Assembly: GCF_003367235.1 (NCBI RefSeq)
Contig: NZ_QRGP01000001.1
Span: forward strand, 62,001 to 126,000
Direction: 5' to 3'
Length of the DNA: 64,000 bases
From: Sphingorhabdus pulchriflava
Lineage (GTDB): Bacteria; Pseudomonadota; Alphaproteobacteria; Sphingomonadales; Sphingomonadaceae
The notes beneath the pieces are model-generated. The model made no database searches, was not told where the DNA came from, and saw only the letters and a program-made list of their open reading frames with translations. Numbering within the stretch: position 1 is the first letter of the stretch; every line of letters starts with the position of its first letter. The translations under genes were made by a program, and so were the position numbers. This document shows, in pieces, positions 1 to 8,295 of the stretch.

Positions 1-548
1 CCACTTGCGAGCGGCACCGCAGAATCGAGGAAATTGCGGGCATAGGCGATCACGGCATCGCCACGCGCAGTGTCATAGCCACCGGGTCGCGCTGCGGGCG
101 CATCAAGCACATCGGTGCCGTAAAGCGCATCGTAAAGGCTGCCCCAGCGCGCATTGGCGGCGTTGAGGACGAACCGGTCGTTGAGCGCGGGCACCACCAG
201 CTGCGGGCCCGCCATCGTCGCAATCTCGGCGTCGACATTCAGCGTACCGATTTTGAAGCCCACCGGTTCGGAGACCAGATAACCGATCTCGGTCAGGAAC
301 GCCTTATAGGCCGCCATGTCGGTAATCGGCCCCGGATTGGCTTTGTGCCACGCATCGAGCTTGGTCTGCAAATTATCGCGCTTGGCGATCAAGGCGCGGT
401 TGACGGGAACTAAGCGCCCAAGAATGTCGGCCAGACCCCGCCACAGCGCATCAGCCTCGACGCCGGTTCCCGGCAAGGCTTTGGCTTCGACAAATTCGGC
501 AAGAGCGGATGCAATCTGCAATCCGGCGCGGTTTACATAGACTGTCAT
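1..548 (-). CDS. glcB: Malate synthase G, N-terminal part (runs off the window)
   Basis: The first 182 codons of a minus-strand gene starting with ATG at 546-548; the rest lies beyond base 1. The translation begins MTVYVNRAGLQIASALAEFV and contains the malate synthase G signatures ALPGTGVEADA, EIATMAGPQLVVP and NAANARWGSLYDALYGTD. The full family length is about 720 residues, so roughly a quarter is visible. The enzyme condenses glyoxylate and acetyl-CoA to malate in the glyoxylate bypass. The catalytic residues lie in the missing part. No partner isocitrate lyase is visible. The gene is divergent from manA, leaving about 130 bases for both promoters. Confidence 0.93.
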   Translation of the reverse strand, partial: MTVYVNRAGLQIASALAEFVEAKALPGTGVEADALWRGLADILGRLVPVNRALIAKRDNLQTKLDAWHKANPGPITDMAAYKAFLTEIGYLVSEPVGFKIGTLNVDAEIATMAGPQLVVPALNDRFVLNAANARWGSLYDALYGTDVLDAPAARPGGYDTARGDAVIAYARNFLDSAVPLAS

Positions 549-681
549 TTTTGGCTCCAGAGTGAACAATGGTGCCCGGGGAGAGTTATATTGTTCGCCG
601 GGCCCTAGCGAGACTTTGCGGATTTCTAAAGCGGAAAGTTGGATAGGATATGGTAAGCTGTTGCTGCTAAAGGGAGTTTCG

Positions 682-1479
682 ATGTTTCTGGAACGCCAAT
701 TTATTGAAAAGCCCTGGGGGCGGGATGACCTCCCGCCTGAATTTGGCGCGCTCGGCGGGCAGCGGATCGGCGAAATCTGGTATAATGGCGTCGGGCAAAC
801 ACCGCTTCCGCTGCTGGTCAAATGGTTATTCACTTCCGAAAAATTGTCGATTCAAGTCCACCCAAGCGACGCTGATGCGCAGCAGAGAGGATTGCCTTCG
901 GGCAAGGAAGAATGCTGGTATATTGTCGAAGCAGAGCCCGGTGCAGTTTTGGGCATCGGTACGAAGCGGGCGCTGTCGGACGAAGAGTTGCGCGCCGCAT
1001 CGCTGTCTGGAGAAATCGAAGAGCTTCTCGACTGGAAGACTGTGTGCACCGGAGACTATTTCTATATCCCGGCAGGCACCATTCATGCCATCGGCGCAGG
1101 CATCACGCTGGTCGAAGTTCAGCAACCCGCGGACATCACCTATCGCCTTTACGACTATGGACGTCCGCGCGAAATGCACCTTGAAGATGGCGTCGCTGTG
1201 GCGATTCCCGCGCCTTACGCAGATGCTCGGTCCGGGCATGTTTCGGGGAACCTGAAACTGGCGAAAGGACCGCATTTCTGGCTTCACCACATTGTGGATG
1301 ATGCGGGAAAAGGCATCGTTCGGGACGGCGGGCCCTATTGGTTGGTGCCGGTTTCAGGCCATGCCACGTTCGATGGAAAGTCGATAGTTCGCGGCGATTG
1401 TGTGATGGTAGAAATGCTGGAGCAACTGCATGTGGAGCAGAATTCCTCGCTGTTGATTGCTGGAATTGCGACGAGTTGA
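682..1479 (+). CDS. manA: Mannose-6-phosphate isomerase, class I (cupin type)
   Basis: A 265-residue protein that interconverts mannose 6-phosphate and fructose 6-phosphate, feeding GDP-mannose and polysaccharide synthesis. It shows the zinc-binding pattern of type I enzymes: Q58 and H60 in SIQVHPSD, glutamates in KEECWYIV near residue 77, and a histidine in IPAGTIHAIG near residue 138. The length matches the short bacterial class. The frame is open back to 562, but ATG 682 is preferred because AAAGGGAG lies just upstream (about 669-676) and homologues begin close to this methionine. A phosphomannomutase, the next step of the pathway, is encoded far away at 41049. Confidence 0.9.
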   Translation: MFLERQFIEKPWGRDDLPPEFGALGGQRIGEIWYNGVGQTPLPLLVKWLFTSEKLSIQVHPSDADAQQRGLPSGKEECWYIVEAEPGAVLGIGTKRALSDEELRAASLSGEIEELLDWKTVCTGDYFYIPAGTIHAIGAGITLVEVQQPADITYRLYDYGRPREMHLEDGVAVAIPAPYADARSGHVSGNLKLAKGPHFWLHHIVDDAGKGIVRDGGPYWLVPVSGHATFDGKSIVRGDCVMVEMLEQLHVEQNSSLLIAGIATS

Positions 1480-1597
1480 TCAGTTACCCATGTATTAGTC
1501 ATTAGTACGGCTTGATTGTAAAAAGCCGTCTGCTAGACACCCCACTTTACAATTTGCGGAAAGATATCAGTAATCCGCAGAAGAGGGTCTACACCGA

Positions 1598-1738
1598 ATG
1601 GAAGAGAGAGAATTGATCGCTCTCGGCCTCGTTGCCGTCATGCTGATTATCGGTGCATTTCTCATTGCCCGGAGAATAAGCGCAAAGCGTGCATTTGAGT
1701 ATCGGCAGTCAGGTCGCGGCAAGTCGATTAACGACTGA
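1598..1738 (+). CDS. Small single-pass membrane protein, 46 aa
   Basis: A short frame starting MEEREL followed by a hydrophobic stretch of about 18 residues (IALGLVAVMLIIGAFLI), then a basic tail (ARRISAKRAFEYRQ) and ending GRGKSIND. The layout suggests one transmembrane helix with the positive C-terminal side in the cytoplasm. AAGAGG at 1581-1586 can serve as ribosome binding site, 11 bases before the ATG. It lies alone between manA and the convergent DUF1801 gene. I do not recognise the family. Codon use and the clean membrane helix support a real gene, but the evidence is modest because of the size. Confidence 0.5.
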   Translation: MEERELIALGLVAVMLIIGAFLIARRISAKRAFEYRQSGRGKSIND

Positions 1739-1746
1739 AAGCGGTT

Positions 1747-2175
1747 TCAGACCGGCGGATATTTATCCGCCATATAGGCGAGCGAACGGGCACACAGCTC
1801 TTCCAGCACCGCTTCGTCAACATCCGTCAGTCTCTTGATGTAGAGGCACGACTTGCCGGTTTTGTGCTTACCGAGGCGTGCCATGAGTTCCGGTTGGCCG
1901 TCGAATCCGTCGATCAGATAGAACACAGTTTGCCCCTTGCGCGGTGAAAAGCCGATGCGGCACATATCGCCCTCGCGCCCGCTTCCATATTTATAGTGAT
2001 AGCTGCCAAAGCCAATGATCGACGGACCCCACATCTTTGCAGGCTCGCCCGATAGTCGCTCCATCAAAGCGCGGATTTTCTCGGCGTCGGTACGCTGATT
2101 GGCGTCGGCGACCGAAGCGATAAAAGCATCGACGCTCACTTCGGTCGCTTTGGTCTTGTTTTCTGTCTTTGCCAC
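1747..2175 (-). CDS. DUF1801 domain protein
   Basis: A 142-residue soluble protein. The stretches DANQRTDAEKIRALMERLSG, MWGPSIIGFGSYHYKYGSG, MCRIGFSPRKGQTVFYL and LGKHKTGKSCLYIKRL are typical of the DUF1801 (YdhG-like) fold, which covers nearly the whole chain. The biochemical role of this family is not established. The gene ends 8 bases after the small membrane protein on the other strand and is divergent from the GDT1-type exporter, whose riboswitch leader starts about 40 bases from this gene's start. Confidence 0.8.
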   Translation of the reverse strand: MAKTENKTKATEVSVDAFIASVADANQRTDAEKIRALMERLSGEPAKMWGPSIIGFGSYHYKYGSGREGDMCRIGFSPRKGQTVFYLIDGFDGQPELMARLGKHKTGKSCLYIKRLTDVDEAVLEELCARSLAYMADKYPPV

Positions 2176-2212
2176 GACTTGCTTCCTCTGCTCGACTCAC
2201 CTAGAGGCTAAC

Positions 2213-2340
2213 CCGTCATCTGGGGAGTAGCCAGCCGTTTCGTTTTAGAAGCGGGATATGCATCAACATATTTGGCCGAGAGGCCATGGTGCATGTGGGA
2301 TCGCATTTGCGGTTCATGGCGAGACCAATGGCATCGGCGG
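2213..2340 (+). ncRNA. yybP-ykoY manganese riboswitch
   Basis: The leader of the exporter gene carries the signature blocks of this riboswitch class in the right order: GGGGAGTAGCC at 2222-2232, CAACAT at 2263-2268, and GGCGAGACC at 2318-2326. The last is the purine variant of the conserved GGCAAGACC loop. The two conserved loops form the Mn2+ site in known structures. About 70 bases separate its end from the ATG at 2409, enough for an expression platform. It predicts that the downstream exporter is switched on by high manganese. Confidence 0.92.
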
Positions 2341-2408
2341 TCCGTTCCGGCTGGGCGGGGCTGCTGGTGGCATTGCGTCTGTCTCCTGCCCGGCCCCGGA
2401 AATATCTC

Positions 2409-2972
2409 ATGGAAGCCTTTTTCACCTCCACCGCCATCGTTGCCTTTGCCGAGATTGGCGACAAGACCATGCTGCTCGCCATTTTGCTGGCGACGCGTTT
2501 TCGCGAGCCTCTGCCGATCATCTTCGGCATATTGGCAGCGACCCTTGCCAACCACGCACTCGCAGCGTTTGCGGGGCAGCAGGTTGCGGGTTTGCTCGAC
2601 GCTCCCTGGTTCCGCTGGGCAGTGGCGCTGGGCTTTGTCGCAATGGCGCTATGGACGCTGGTGCCAGACAAGATTGACGAGGATGCGGGCGAGGTGAGCC
2701 ACAAGGGCAGCGTCTTCCTGACAACGGCAATCGCATTTTTCTTCGTGGAGATGGGCGACAAGACCCAGGTCGCTACAGTCGCATTGGGGGCGCAATATCA
2801 GTCGGTAATCGCGGTCGCGGCGGGGACCACGCTTGGTATGATGATCGCCAATGTGCCGGCAGTTTATCTGGGCGAGGAACTGGTGAAGCGTGTGCCGCTC
2901 CATGTCATGCGTTGGATAGCGGCGAGCCTGTTTCTGGCGCTTGGGCTCTGGCAGATTATCGCTTTGATGTGA
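2409..2972 (+). CDS. GDT1/TMEM165 (UPF0016) family manganese exporter
   Basis: A 187-residue integral membrane protein with six hydrophobic segments arranged as two homologous halves. Each half carries the family motif E-x-G-D-K-T: EIGDKT at residues 15-20 and EMGDKT at 114-119. In bacteria, proteins of this family (MneA/MntX type) export Mn2+, and eukaryotic relatives transport Mn2+/Ca2+ in the Golgi. The frame is open back to 2286, but that part overlaps the manganese riboswitch, so ATG 2409 is chosen. The riboswitch upstream strongly supports a manganese role. Confidence 0.9.
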   Translation: MEAFFTSTAIVAFAEIGDKTMLLAILLATRFREPLPIIFGILAATLANHALAAFAGQQVAGLLDAPWFRWAVALGFVAMALWTLVPDKIDEDAGEVSHKGSVFLTTAIAFFFVEMGDKTQVATVALGAQYQSVIAVAAGTTLGMMIANVPAVYLGEELVKRVPLHVMRWIAASLFLALGLWQIIALM

Positions 2973-3016
2973 GGATGGACAGATGAAATCGCGGGATTCC
3001 TAGAATTCGTGTCATG

Positions 3017-3054
3017 CGATACGGTCATAATACTGTATCGGAAACTCGATACCG
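3017..3054. promoter_or_regulatory. Inverted repeat cluster, candidate operator
   Basis: CGATACGGT (3017-3025) and ACTGTATCG (3032-3040) form a 9-base inverted repeat with one mismatch around a 6-base spacer. A third half-site-like CTCGATACCG follows at 3045-3054. It lies in the 222-base gap before the outer-membrane-like protein gene at 3195. No regulator is encoded next to it, so the function is inferred from symmetry only. Confidence 0.35.
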
Positions 3055-3194
3055 CACGTAGAAGATTAGGGCGTTGTAAAATGTCCGGGCGATGGTCGCA
3101 ACCTGAACAACCGTGAATGACCCAAAGGCGCAAAGTCTGGTCATCATTGAGTTTAACCTTCGGCTTCTGTGCCGACTTGGGAGGGAGTGACCTT

Positions 3195-3977
3195 ATGCCG
3201 ATTGCCCGATCAGTGACGAGCTTCAGCCGGCTTACAATAGTCGCAGCGGGATTGGCTGCGACCAGCCCCGTATTGGCCAGTTCCGATGAAACCGAAAAGA
3301 AGACCGTGGTGCAAGTGACGCCCTATGTCTGGGCATCCGGATTCGGGGGCACTTTCAGGCCATCGCCAGCTATTCCATCCATCGAAGTGAAGAAAAGTTT
3401 TGGTGAATTGCTTGAGGATGTCGACGCTGCGCTTTTTGTCAGCGGTCTCGTCAAGCATGACAAACTGGTGATTGTTGGCGATTTTACCCATACTTCTTCA
3501 TCTAAGGAAGGGCTGGTGCCGACGGGGAACCCTGCGATACCGATTGTGCCGGCCGAAGGGCGCCTGAAACAAACCTCTGCAACGCTGCTGGCAGGTGCAC
3601 GAGTCGTCGAACAGGATAATGCATCGCTCGATTTGCTGGCTGGTGGGCGGGCCTGGTGGATCAAGGCCGGGGTTGACGTGCCTCCGCTTTCTGCCTCCGC
3701 TGAAGCGAAGAGAAGTTTCGTCGATCCGATTGTTGCGGCGCGCCTGAATATCAAAGCATCGCCTAGCGTGTCCGTGTTGCTGTATGGCGATATTGGCGGT
3801 TTTACCGTTGCCTCCGATATTACCGCACAGGCAGTGGTCACGGCGAATTTTCGTGTTGCGAACAACATCTGGCTGTCGGGTGGCTACCGATATCTGACGG
3901 TTGATTACAAGCGTCAGAATTTCCGCGTTGACGCCGCGTTGGCAGGCCCGATTGTCGGCGCAACAATCGCATTCTAA
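3195..3977 (+). CDS. Secreted protein, probable outer membrane beta-barrel
   Basis: A 260-residue protein with a signal peptide of about 30 residues (basic start MPIARS, hydrophobic core, cleavage after VLA). The mature part has alternating-hydrophobicity segments rich in aromatic and small residues and ends in VGATIAF, a terminal phenylalanine typical of outer membrane barrels. The start at 3195 is set by GGGAGGGAG about 8 bases upstream; the frame extends to 3117 without such a site. It lies just upstream of an exported amidohydrolase with a short gap. I do not recognise a named family. Confidence 0.65.
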   Translation: MPIARSVTSFSRLTIVAAGLAATSPVLASSDETEKKTVVQVTPYVWASGFGGTFRPSPAIPSIEVKKSFGELLEDVDAALFVSGLVKHDKLVIVGDFTHTSSSKEGLVPTGNPAIPIVPAEGRLKQTSATLLAGARVVEQDNASLDLLAGGRAWWIKAGVDVPPLSASAEAKRSFVDPIVAARLNIKASPSVSVLLYGDIGGFTVASDITAQAVVTANFRVANNIWLSGGYRYLTVDYKRQNFRVDAALAGPIVGATIAF

Positions 3978-4037
3978 GTTTTGGCCGCTTTTCGGCAAAC
4001 AGTCATCGATTTTCCAAGGTCAGGCAGGAGGCAGGCA

Positions 4038-5414
4038 GTGAAAACGTTCAACATCCGCATCAAAAGGTCCGGCATATTGGCGGCGGCCTTCGGCGCATTG
4101 TCTGCGACCCTGGCGCTGCCGGTTTTGGCGCAGACACAGCCGGGCACGGCAGAAGCAACAAAAGAGGATGGTATCCTTTTTAGGAACGTGCGTGTGGTCG
4201 ATGTTGTCAACGGCCGCCTGGGGGATCCGACCAATGTCCTTGTCGCCGGAAACAAGATTACGAAAATCGGCAAGGATGCGGCTGCTACAGCCTCTACCAA
4301 GGTAATCGACGCCAAGGGTCAGACGATGATTCCGGGCCTGATCGACGTCCATGTGCACATGATGTTCAACAGCCTGTCGCCGCAGCAGATGATGTCTTCC
4401 GACATGTCGGTCGAACGGGTCGGGGAATTGTCAGCGGCTCAATCGCGCGCGATGCTGCTCCGGGGCTTTACTTCGGTTCGCGATGTGGGCGGGCCCAGCT
4501 TCATGCTGAAGCGCATGATTGATAGCGGCAAGGTTCAGGGGCCAAGGATTTGGCCTTCGGGGCCGATGATTTCGCAAACATCGGGCCATGCCGATTTGCG
4601 AGGACCGAACGAACCTTCACGTCGCTTTACCGGCAAGGTGCCGATGGCCGAGCAGGCCTGGGCCAGTGTGATAGCCGACGGGCGCGACGAGGTGCTGACT
4701 GCGGTGCGCGAAAATCTGCGCATGGGTGCCAGCCAGATCAAGCTTTCGGCAGGCGGTGGAACATCGTCCGAATATGATCCGCTCGATGTGACGCAATACA
4801 CGCTCGATGAAATGAAGGCCGGGGTGGAGGCAGCAGAAGACTGGAACACCTATGTAACGGTCCATGCCTATCACCCGAAATCGGTCCGTCGGGCCATTGA
4901 GGCAGGCGTCAAAGTGATTGAACATGGCAATCTGCTTGATGAGCCGACGCTGAAACTCATGGCCGAAAAAGGCGTGTGGCTTTCCGGGCAGATGCTGGTG
5001 GATTCAACCGAGGCGATGGACCCTGCGCGGCGCGAAAAGCGCAAACCCGTGATTGAAGGGCAGCGGCAGGTTTGGCCGATGGCAAAAAGGCTTGGCGTCA
5101 AGCTGGCATGGGGCACCGATTTCCTGTTCGAGCCCGATCTCAATGCCCAGCAGAATGCCTATATCCTGCGGCTGAAGCCCTATTTCACACCCGCCGAGTT
5201 GCTCCGTTTGGTCACCTCCAACAATGCCGAACTGCTCGCGCTGTCAGGGCCGCGAACACCCTATCCGGGCAAATTGGGTGTCATCGAAGCGGGGGCACTG
5301 GCCGACCTAATTCTTGTCAACGGCAATCCGCTGAACGACATCGACCTTCTCGGCGATCCGCAGCGTAACTTTACGATCATCATGAAGGACGGAAAAATCT
5401 TCAAGGAAAGGTAG
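4038..5414 (+). CDS. Exported amidohydrolase (imidazolonepropionase/prolidase-like)
   Basis: A 458-residue protein with a signal peptide ending near LALPVLAQ. The mature enzyme has the amidohydrolase metal-site series: HVH in GLIDVHVHM, a lysine in IKLSAGGG, histidines in VHAYH and EHGNL, and an aspartate in WGTDF. The order matches the periplasmic Xaa-Pro dipeptidase-like and imidazolonepropionase-like group of the superfamily. Substrate is unknown; dipeptides or cyclic amides are likely for this group. The start is GTG 4038, with AGGAGG around 4026-4031. It may be co-transcribed with the upstream barrel-like protein. Confidence 0.8.
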   Translation: MKTFNIRIKRSGILAAAFGALSATLALPVLAQTQPGTAEATKEDGILFRNVRVVDVVNGRLGDPTNVLVAGNKITKIGKDAAATASTKVIDAKGQTMIPGLIDVHVHMMFNSLSPQQMMSSDMSVERVGELSAAQSRAMLLRGFTSVRDVGGPSFMLKRMIDSGKVQGPRIWPSGPMISQTSGHADLRGPNEPSRRFTGKVPMAEQAWASVIADGRDEVLTAVRENLRMGASQIKLSAGGGTSSEYDPLDVTQYTLDEMKAGVEAAEDWNTYVTVHAYHPKSVRRAIEAGVKVIEHGNLLDEPTLKLMAEKGVWLSGQMLVDSTEAMDPARREKRKPVIEGQRQVWPMAKRLGVKLAWGTDFLFEPDLNAQQNAYILRLKPYFTPAELLRLVTSNNAELLALSGPRTPYPGKLGVIEAGALADLILVNGNPLNDIDLLGDPQRNFTIIMKDGKIFKER

Positions 5415-5480
5415 TTGCCGGGCGGGCGGACGTTATGCCTACGCAGAAAATGCGGGATTGCCGCGTTGCGGTTTGTGGCT

Positions 5481-5978
5481 TTAGCCTCTGATGCGCGAAA
5501 AATGGTTCGTTCTGATGCGCGGCATGCCGTTGTCGTCATAGGTGACCGCTTCTTCAACCATGATATTGCCATCATCCGAAACGGTATAGACGCGGGTAGA
5601 TGCCGGATGCCTGTCTTTGGCCATCGCCATGACCATGATGTTGGGAGTTGGTGTTGCAACGGCGACGGTGTCGGCTTCGATCTGGTCGCCCTCAATTGGC
5701 ACTGCTGAACCATTGCGTTGATAGGCAGACGTCATATCGCGCTTGCTGGCGTCGTTTCCGACTATCAATACCCGCGTTGTCCATTTGCCTTCGCCAGCAT
5801 CTGCAAAGGTGATGGTCACTGCCTTCGGACGGGCTTCAGCCGGCACCGGCATTTGCGATATGTCGAGTGCCCATGAACCCAAAAGGGGCGATGCGTGGGT
5901 GCTGGCGACAGGCTCCGCTGAAACGGCTCCGGCTAGGCTGAGGCTGGCAAATACCGACAACGACAGTACAATTTTCAT
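5481..5978 (-). CDS. Secreted hypothetical protein, 165 aa
   Basis: It begins MKIVLSLSVFASLSLAGAVSAEP, a clear signal peptide cleaved after VSA. The mature part starts LLGSWALDISQMPVP, which recalls small lipocalin-like or calycin-type periplasmic proteins, and continues as a beta-rich chain. The frame opens at 6029, but the methionine at 5978 directly precedes the signal peptide and is preferred. The gene is convergent with the amidohydrolase. No catalytic motif is visible and no function is assigned. Confidence 0.65.
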   Translation of the reverse strand: MKIVLSLSVFASLSLAGAVSAEPVASTHASPLLGSWALDISQMPVPAEARPKAVTITFADAGEGKWTTRVLIVGNDASKRDMTSAYQRNGSAVPIEGDQIEADTVAVATPTPNIMVMAMAKDRHPASTRVYTVSDDGNIMVEEAVTYDDNGMPRIRTNHFSRIRG

Positions 5979-6209
5979 CTCAATATCCGATCCGGCTGTA
6001 TATCTTTCCTCTGATGCTATTTTGCTCAAAGCTGGTGAACAAGGCGACTAGTACATTTGCATCGGAAACTTTCGAGTTTTGGCTTTGCGGTGCAACGATC
6101 CTAACTTTGACCTCTCCCTTTGGTTCGTGCCCTGCAACCCCCTCCCTTGCACCCAACCCCGCCCCCTGCTAGCGGCGCGACCACGATTGTTGCACGCAAA
6201 GGTTCTGCC

Positions 6210-7430
6210 ATGAAAGATTCGGTCAAACGCGTTGTTCTTGCCTATTCGGGCGGTCTCGACACCAGCGTCATCCTGAAATGGCTGCAGGTCGAATATGGTT
6301 GTGAGGTGGTCACTTTTACTGCCGATTTGGGGCAGGGTGAGGAACTCGAACCCGCGCGCGCCAAGGCGGTGCTGATGGGAATTCCCGATCATCACATCTA
6401 TATCGATGATCTGCGCGAAGAATTTGTCCGCGATTTCGTCTTCCCCATGATGCGCGCCAATGCGCGTTATGAAGGCGATTACCTGCTCGGCACCTCGATC
6501 GCCCGCCCGCTGATTTCGAAGCGGTTGATCGAGATTGCCCGCGAGACTGGCGCCGATGCCATTGCGCATGGTGCGACCGGCAAGGGTAATGACCAAGTGC
6601 GGTTCGAACTGTCGGCCTATGCACTCAACCCGGATATCAAGGTGATCGCCCCGTGGCGTGAGTGGGATCTGACCAGCCGCACGCGCCTGATCGAATGGGC
6701 AGAGGCACACCAGATTCCTGTGCCCAAGGACAAGCGCGGGGAGAGCCCGTTCAGCACGGACGCGAACCTGCTGCACACCTCATCCGAGGGCAAATGCCTT
6801 GAGGATCCGTGGGAAGAAACCCCGGACTATGTCTATTCGCGCACCGTCAACCCCGAAGACGCGCCCGATGCCCCTGAATATATCACCATCGATTTCGAAA
6901 AGGGCGATGGTGTTGCATTGAACGGGGAAGCGATGTCGCCTGCGACCTTGCTTGCCGCGCTCAACGATCTTGGTCGCAAGCATGGCATTGGTCGCCTCGA
7001 TCTGGTCGAGAACCGCTTTGTCGGCATGAAATCGCGCGGCATGTATGAAACGCCGGGCGGTGAAATCTATGCCCGCGCGCATCGTGGGATTGAAAGCATC
7101 ACGCTCGACCGGGGTGCAGCGCACCTCAAGGATGAGCTGATGCCCAAATATGCCGAACTCATCTACAACGGCTTCTGGTTCTCGCCCGAACGCGAGATGC
7201 TGCAGGCGGCGATTGACCATTCACAGGCCAACGTCTCAGGCACGGTGCGGGTGAAGCTGTACAAGGGCAGTGCCTCGGTCGTCGGGCGCAAGTCGCCGAA
7301 CAGCCTGTACAGCGAGAAGGTCGTCACCTTTGAGGATGATGCCGGTGCCTATGACCAGAAGGATGCTGCGGGCTTCATCAAGTTGAACGCGCTCCGCCTG
7401 CGCTTGCTGGCGCGGCAAGGTAAGCATTGA
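6210..7430 (+). CDS. argG: Argininosuccinate synthase
   Basis: A 406-residue cytosolic enzyme joining citrulline and aspartate at the cost of ATP in arginine synthesis. The N-terminal PP-loop nucleotide site [11 protein letters not shown] lies at residues 10-20. Further family blocks include [42 protein letters not shown] and [20 protein letters not shown]. The length matches the family (about 400). The frame extends to 6120, but the first 30 codons are proline-rich and unlike the family, so ATG 6210 is taken. The Amj-like gene follows 12 bases later. Confidence 0.96.
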   Translation: MKDSVKRVVLAYSGGLDTSVILKWLQVEYGCEVVTFTADLGQGEELEPARAKAVLMGIPDHHIYIDDLREEFVRDFVFPMMRANARYEGDYLLGTSIARPLISKRLIEIARETGADAIAHGATGKGNDQVRFELSAYALNPDIKVIAPWREWDLTSRTRLIEWAEAHQIPVPKDKRGESPFSTDANLLHTSSEGKCLEDPWEETPDYVYSRTVNPEDAPDAPEYITIDFEKGDGVALNGEAMSPATLLAALNDLGRKHGIGRLDLVENRFVGMKSRGMYETPGGEIYARAHRGIESITLDRGAAHLKDELMPKYAELIYNGFWFSPEREMLQAAIDHSQANVSGTVRVKLYKGSASVVGRKSPNSLYSEKVVTFEDDAGAYDQKDAAGFIKLNALRLRLLARQGKH

Positions 7431-7442
7431 TAGAAGCGGCCG

Positions 7443-8246
7443 ATGGACTGGCCGCTTTTCAACATCTGCCTGCTCACGCTGGTGATTCATCTAATCGGCG
7501 CGCTGGCCTATGCCGCGCGGATTGCCGGGGTGCGAACGCACAAGATTGCGCTGAGTTTTGCGCTGTTTAACGTGCTGGTGCTTGTCTCGCGCACCTCGAA
7601 CAGCTTTCTCGGGCCCTTCCTGGCCAAACGGATCGAAAATGCAATTGCTGACGGGACGGGAGAGCGATTGCTCATGGACATGCGGCTAGTGCTGCTCTCG
7701 GCCACAGTTGCAACCATCCTCGGTGCGCTCGCAGTGCCAACGGTGCAACGCTGGTTCACGGCCGCAATTGATGAGTTCCAGCACCACCGTTCGGTCGGCA
7801 AATTGTTGTGGAGCGCGATGACGCCCAAGGGCATCAAGACCGTGGTAAAGGCGGTGAAGCTTCCGAGCAGCCAGCATCTGAAACTCTGGACCAAGCCAGC
7901 CGCTGTGTCGTGGCGGGTGATTGCGATGAATGTTGTGGCGCAAGCCCTGCTGACCGTGGGCGTGATTGCCTCGCTCTATGCCGGTTACCTCCACCCCGAA
8001 TTCCGCGTGACCGCCTCGCAATTGTCGGCGGTTGTCAATGGTTTTGCTACCATCCTGCTTTTCGTCCTCATCGACCCGCAACTCTCGGTGATGACCGATG
8101 ATGTCGTTGAAGGTCGAGTCAGCCAACCCGAATATCGTCGCACCATCGTCTGGCTGTCGATGAGCCGGATTGCAGGCACGCTGCTCGCGCAGGCGATGTT
8201 GGTGCCAGCGGCGGCGCTGATCGTGTGGGTGGCCGTACGCGTCTAG
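7443..8246 (+). CDS. Amj (DUF2837) family, candidate alternate lipid II flippase
   Basis: A 267-residue protein with about six transmembrane segments. The N-terminal third contains the family-like pattern LAYAARIAGVRTHKIALSFA followed by LFNVLVLVSRTSNSFLGPFL, which resembles Bacillus subtilis Amj (YdaH), an alternate to the lipid II flippase MurJ. Flipping of lipid II across the cytoplasmic membrane is therefore the proposed role. It starts 12 bases after argG and is followed 49 bases later by an isoprenylcysteine methyltransferase-like membrane protein. Family recognition is from memory of the motif, so function remains inferred. Confidence 0.7.
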   Translation: MDWPLFNICLLTLVIHLIGALAYAARIAGVRTHKIALSFALFNVLVLVSRTSNSFLGPFLAKRIENAIADGTGERLLMDMRLVLLSATVATILGALAVPTVQRWFTAAIDEFQHHRSVGKLLWSAMTPKGIKTVVKAVKLPSSQHLKLWTKPAAVSWRVIAMNVVAQALLTVGVIASLYAGYLHPEFRVTASQLSAVVNGFATILLFVLIDPQLSVMTDDVVEGRVSQPEYRRTIVWLSMSRIAGTLLAQAMLVPAAALIVWVAVRV

Positions 8247-8295
8247 GTGGTTTGGCAATCGCTTTCTTAACCCTTTTCCGCTATTTGCGCGGGTT

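Noticed and set aside
1507-1529. ACGGCTT/AAGCCGT hairpin after manA as a terminator
   Set aside because: A 7-base stem without a T run; too weak to call.
2286-2408. N-terminal extension of the GDT1 exporter
   Set aside because: The segment overlaps riboswitch elements and its translation is not membrane-like.
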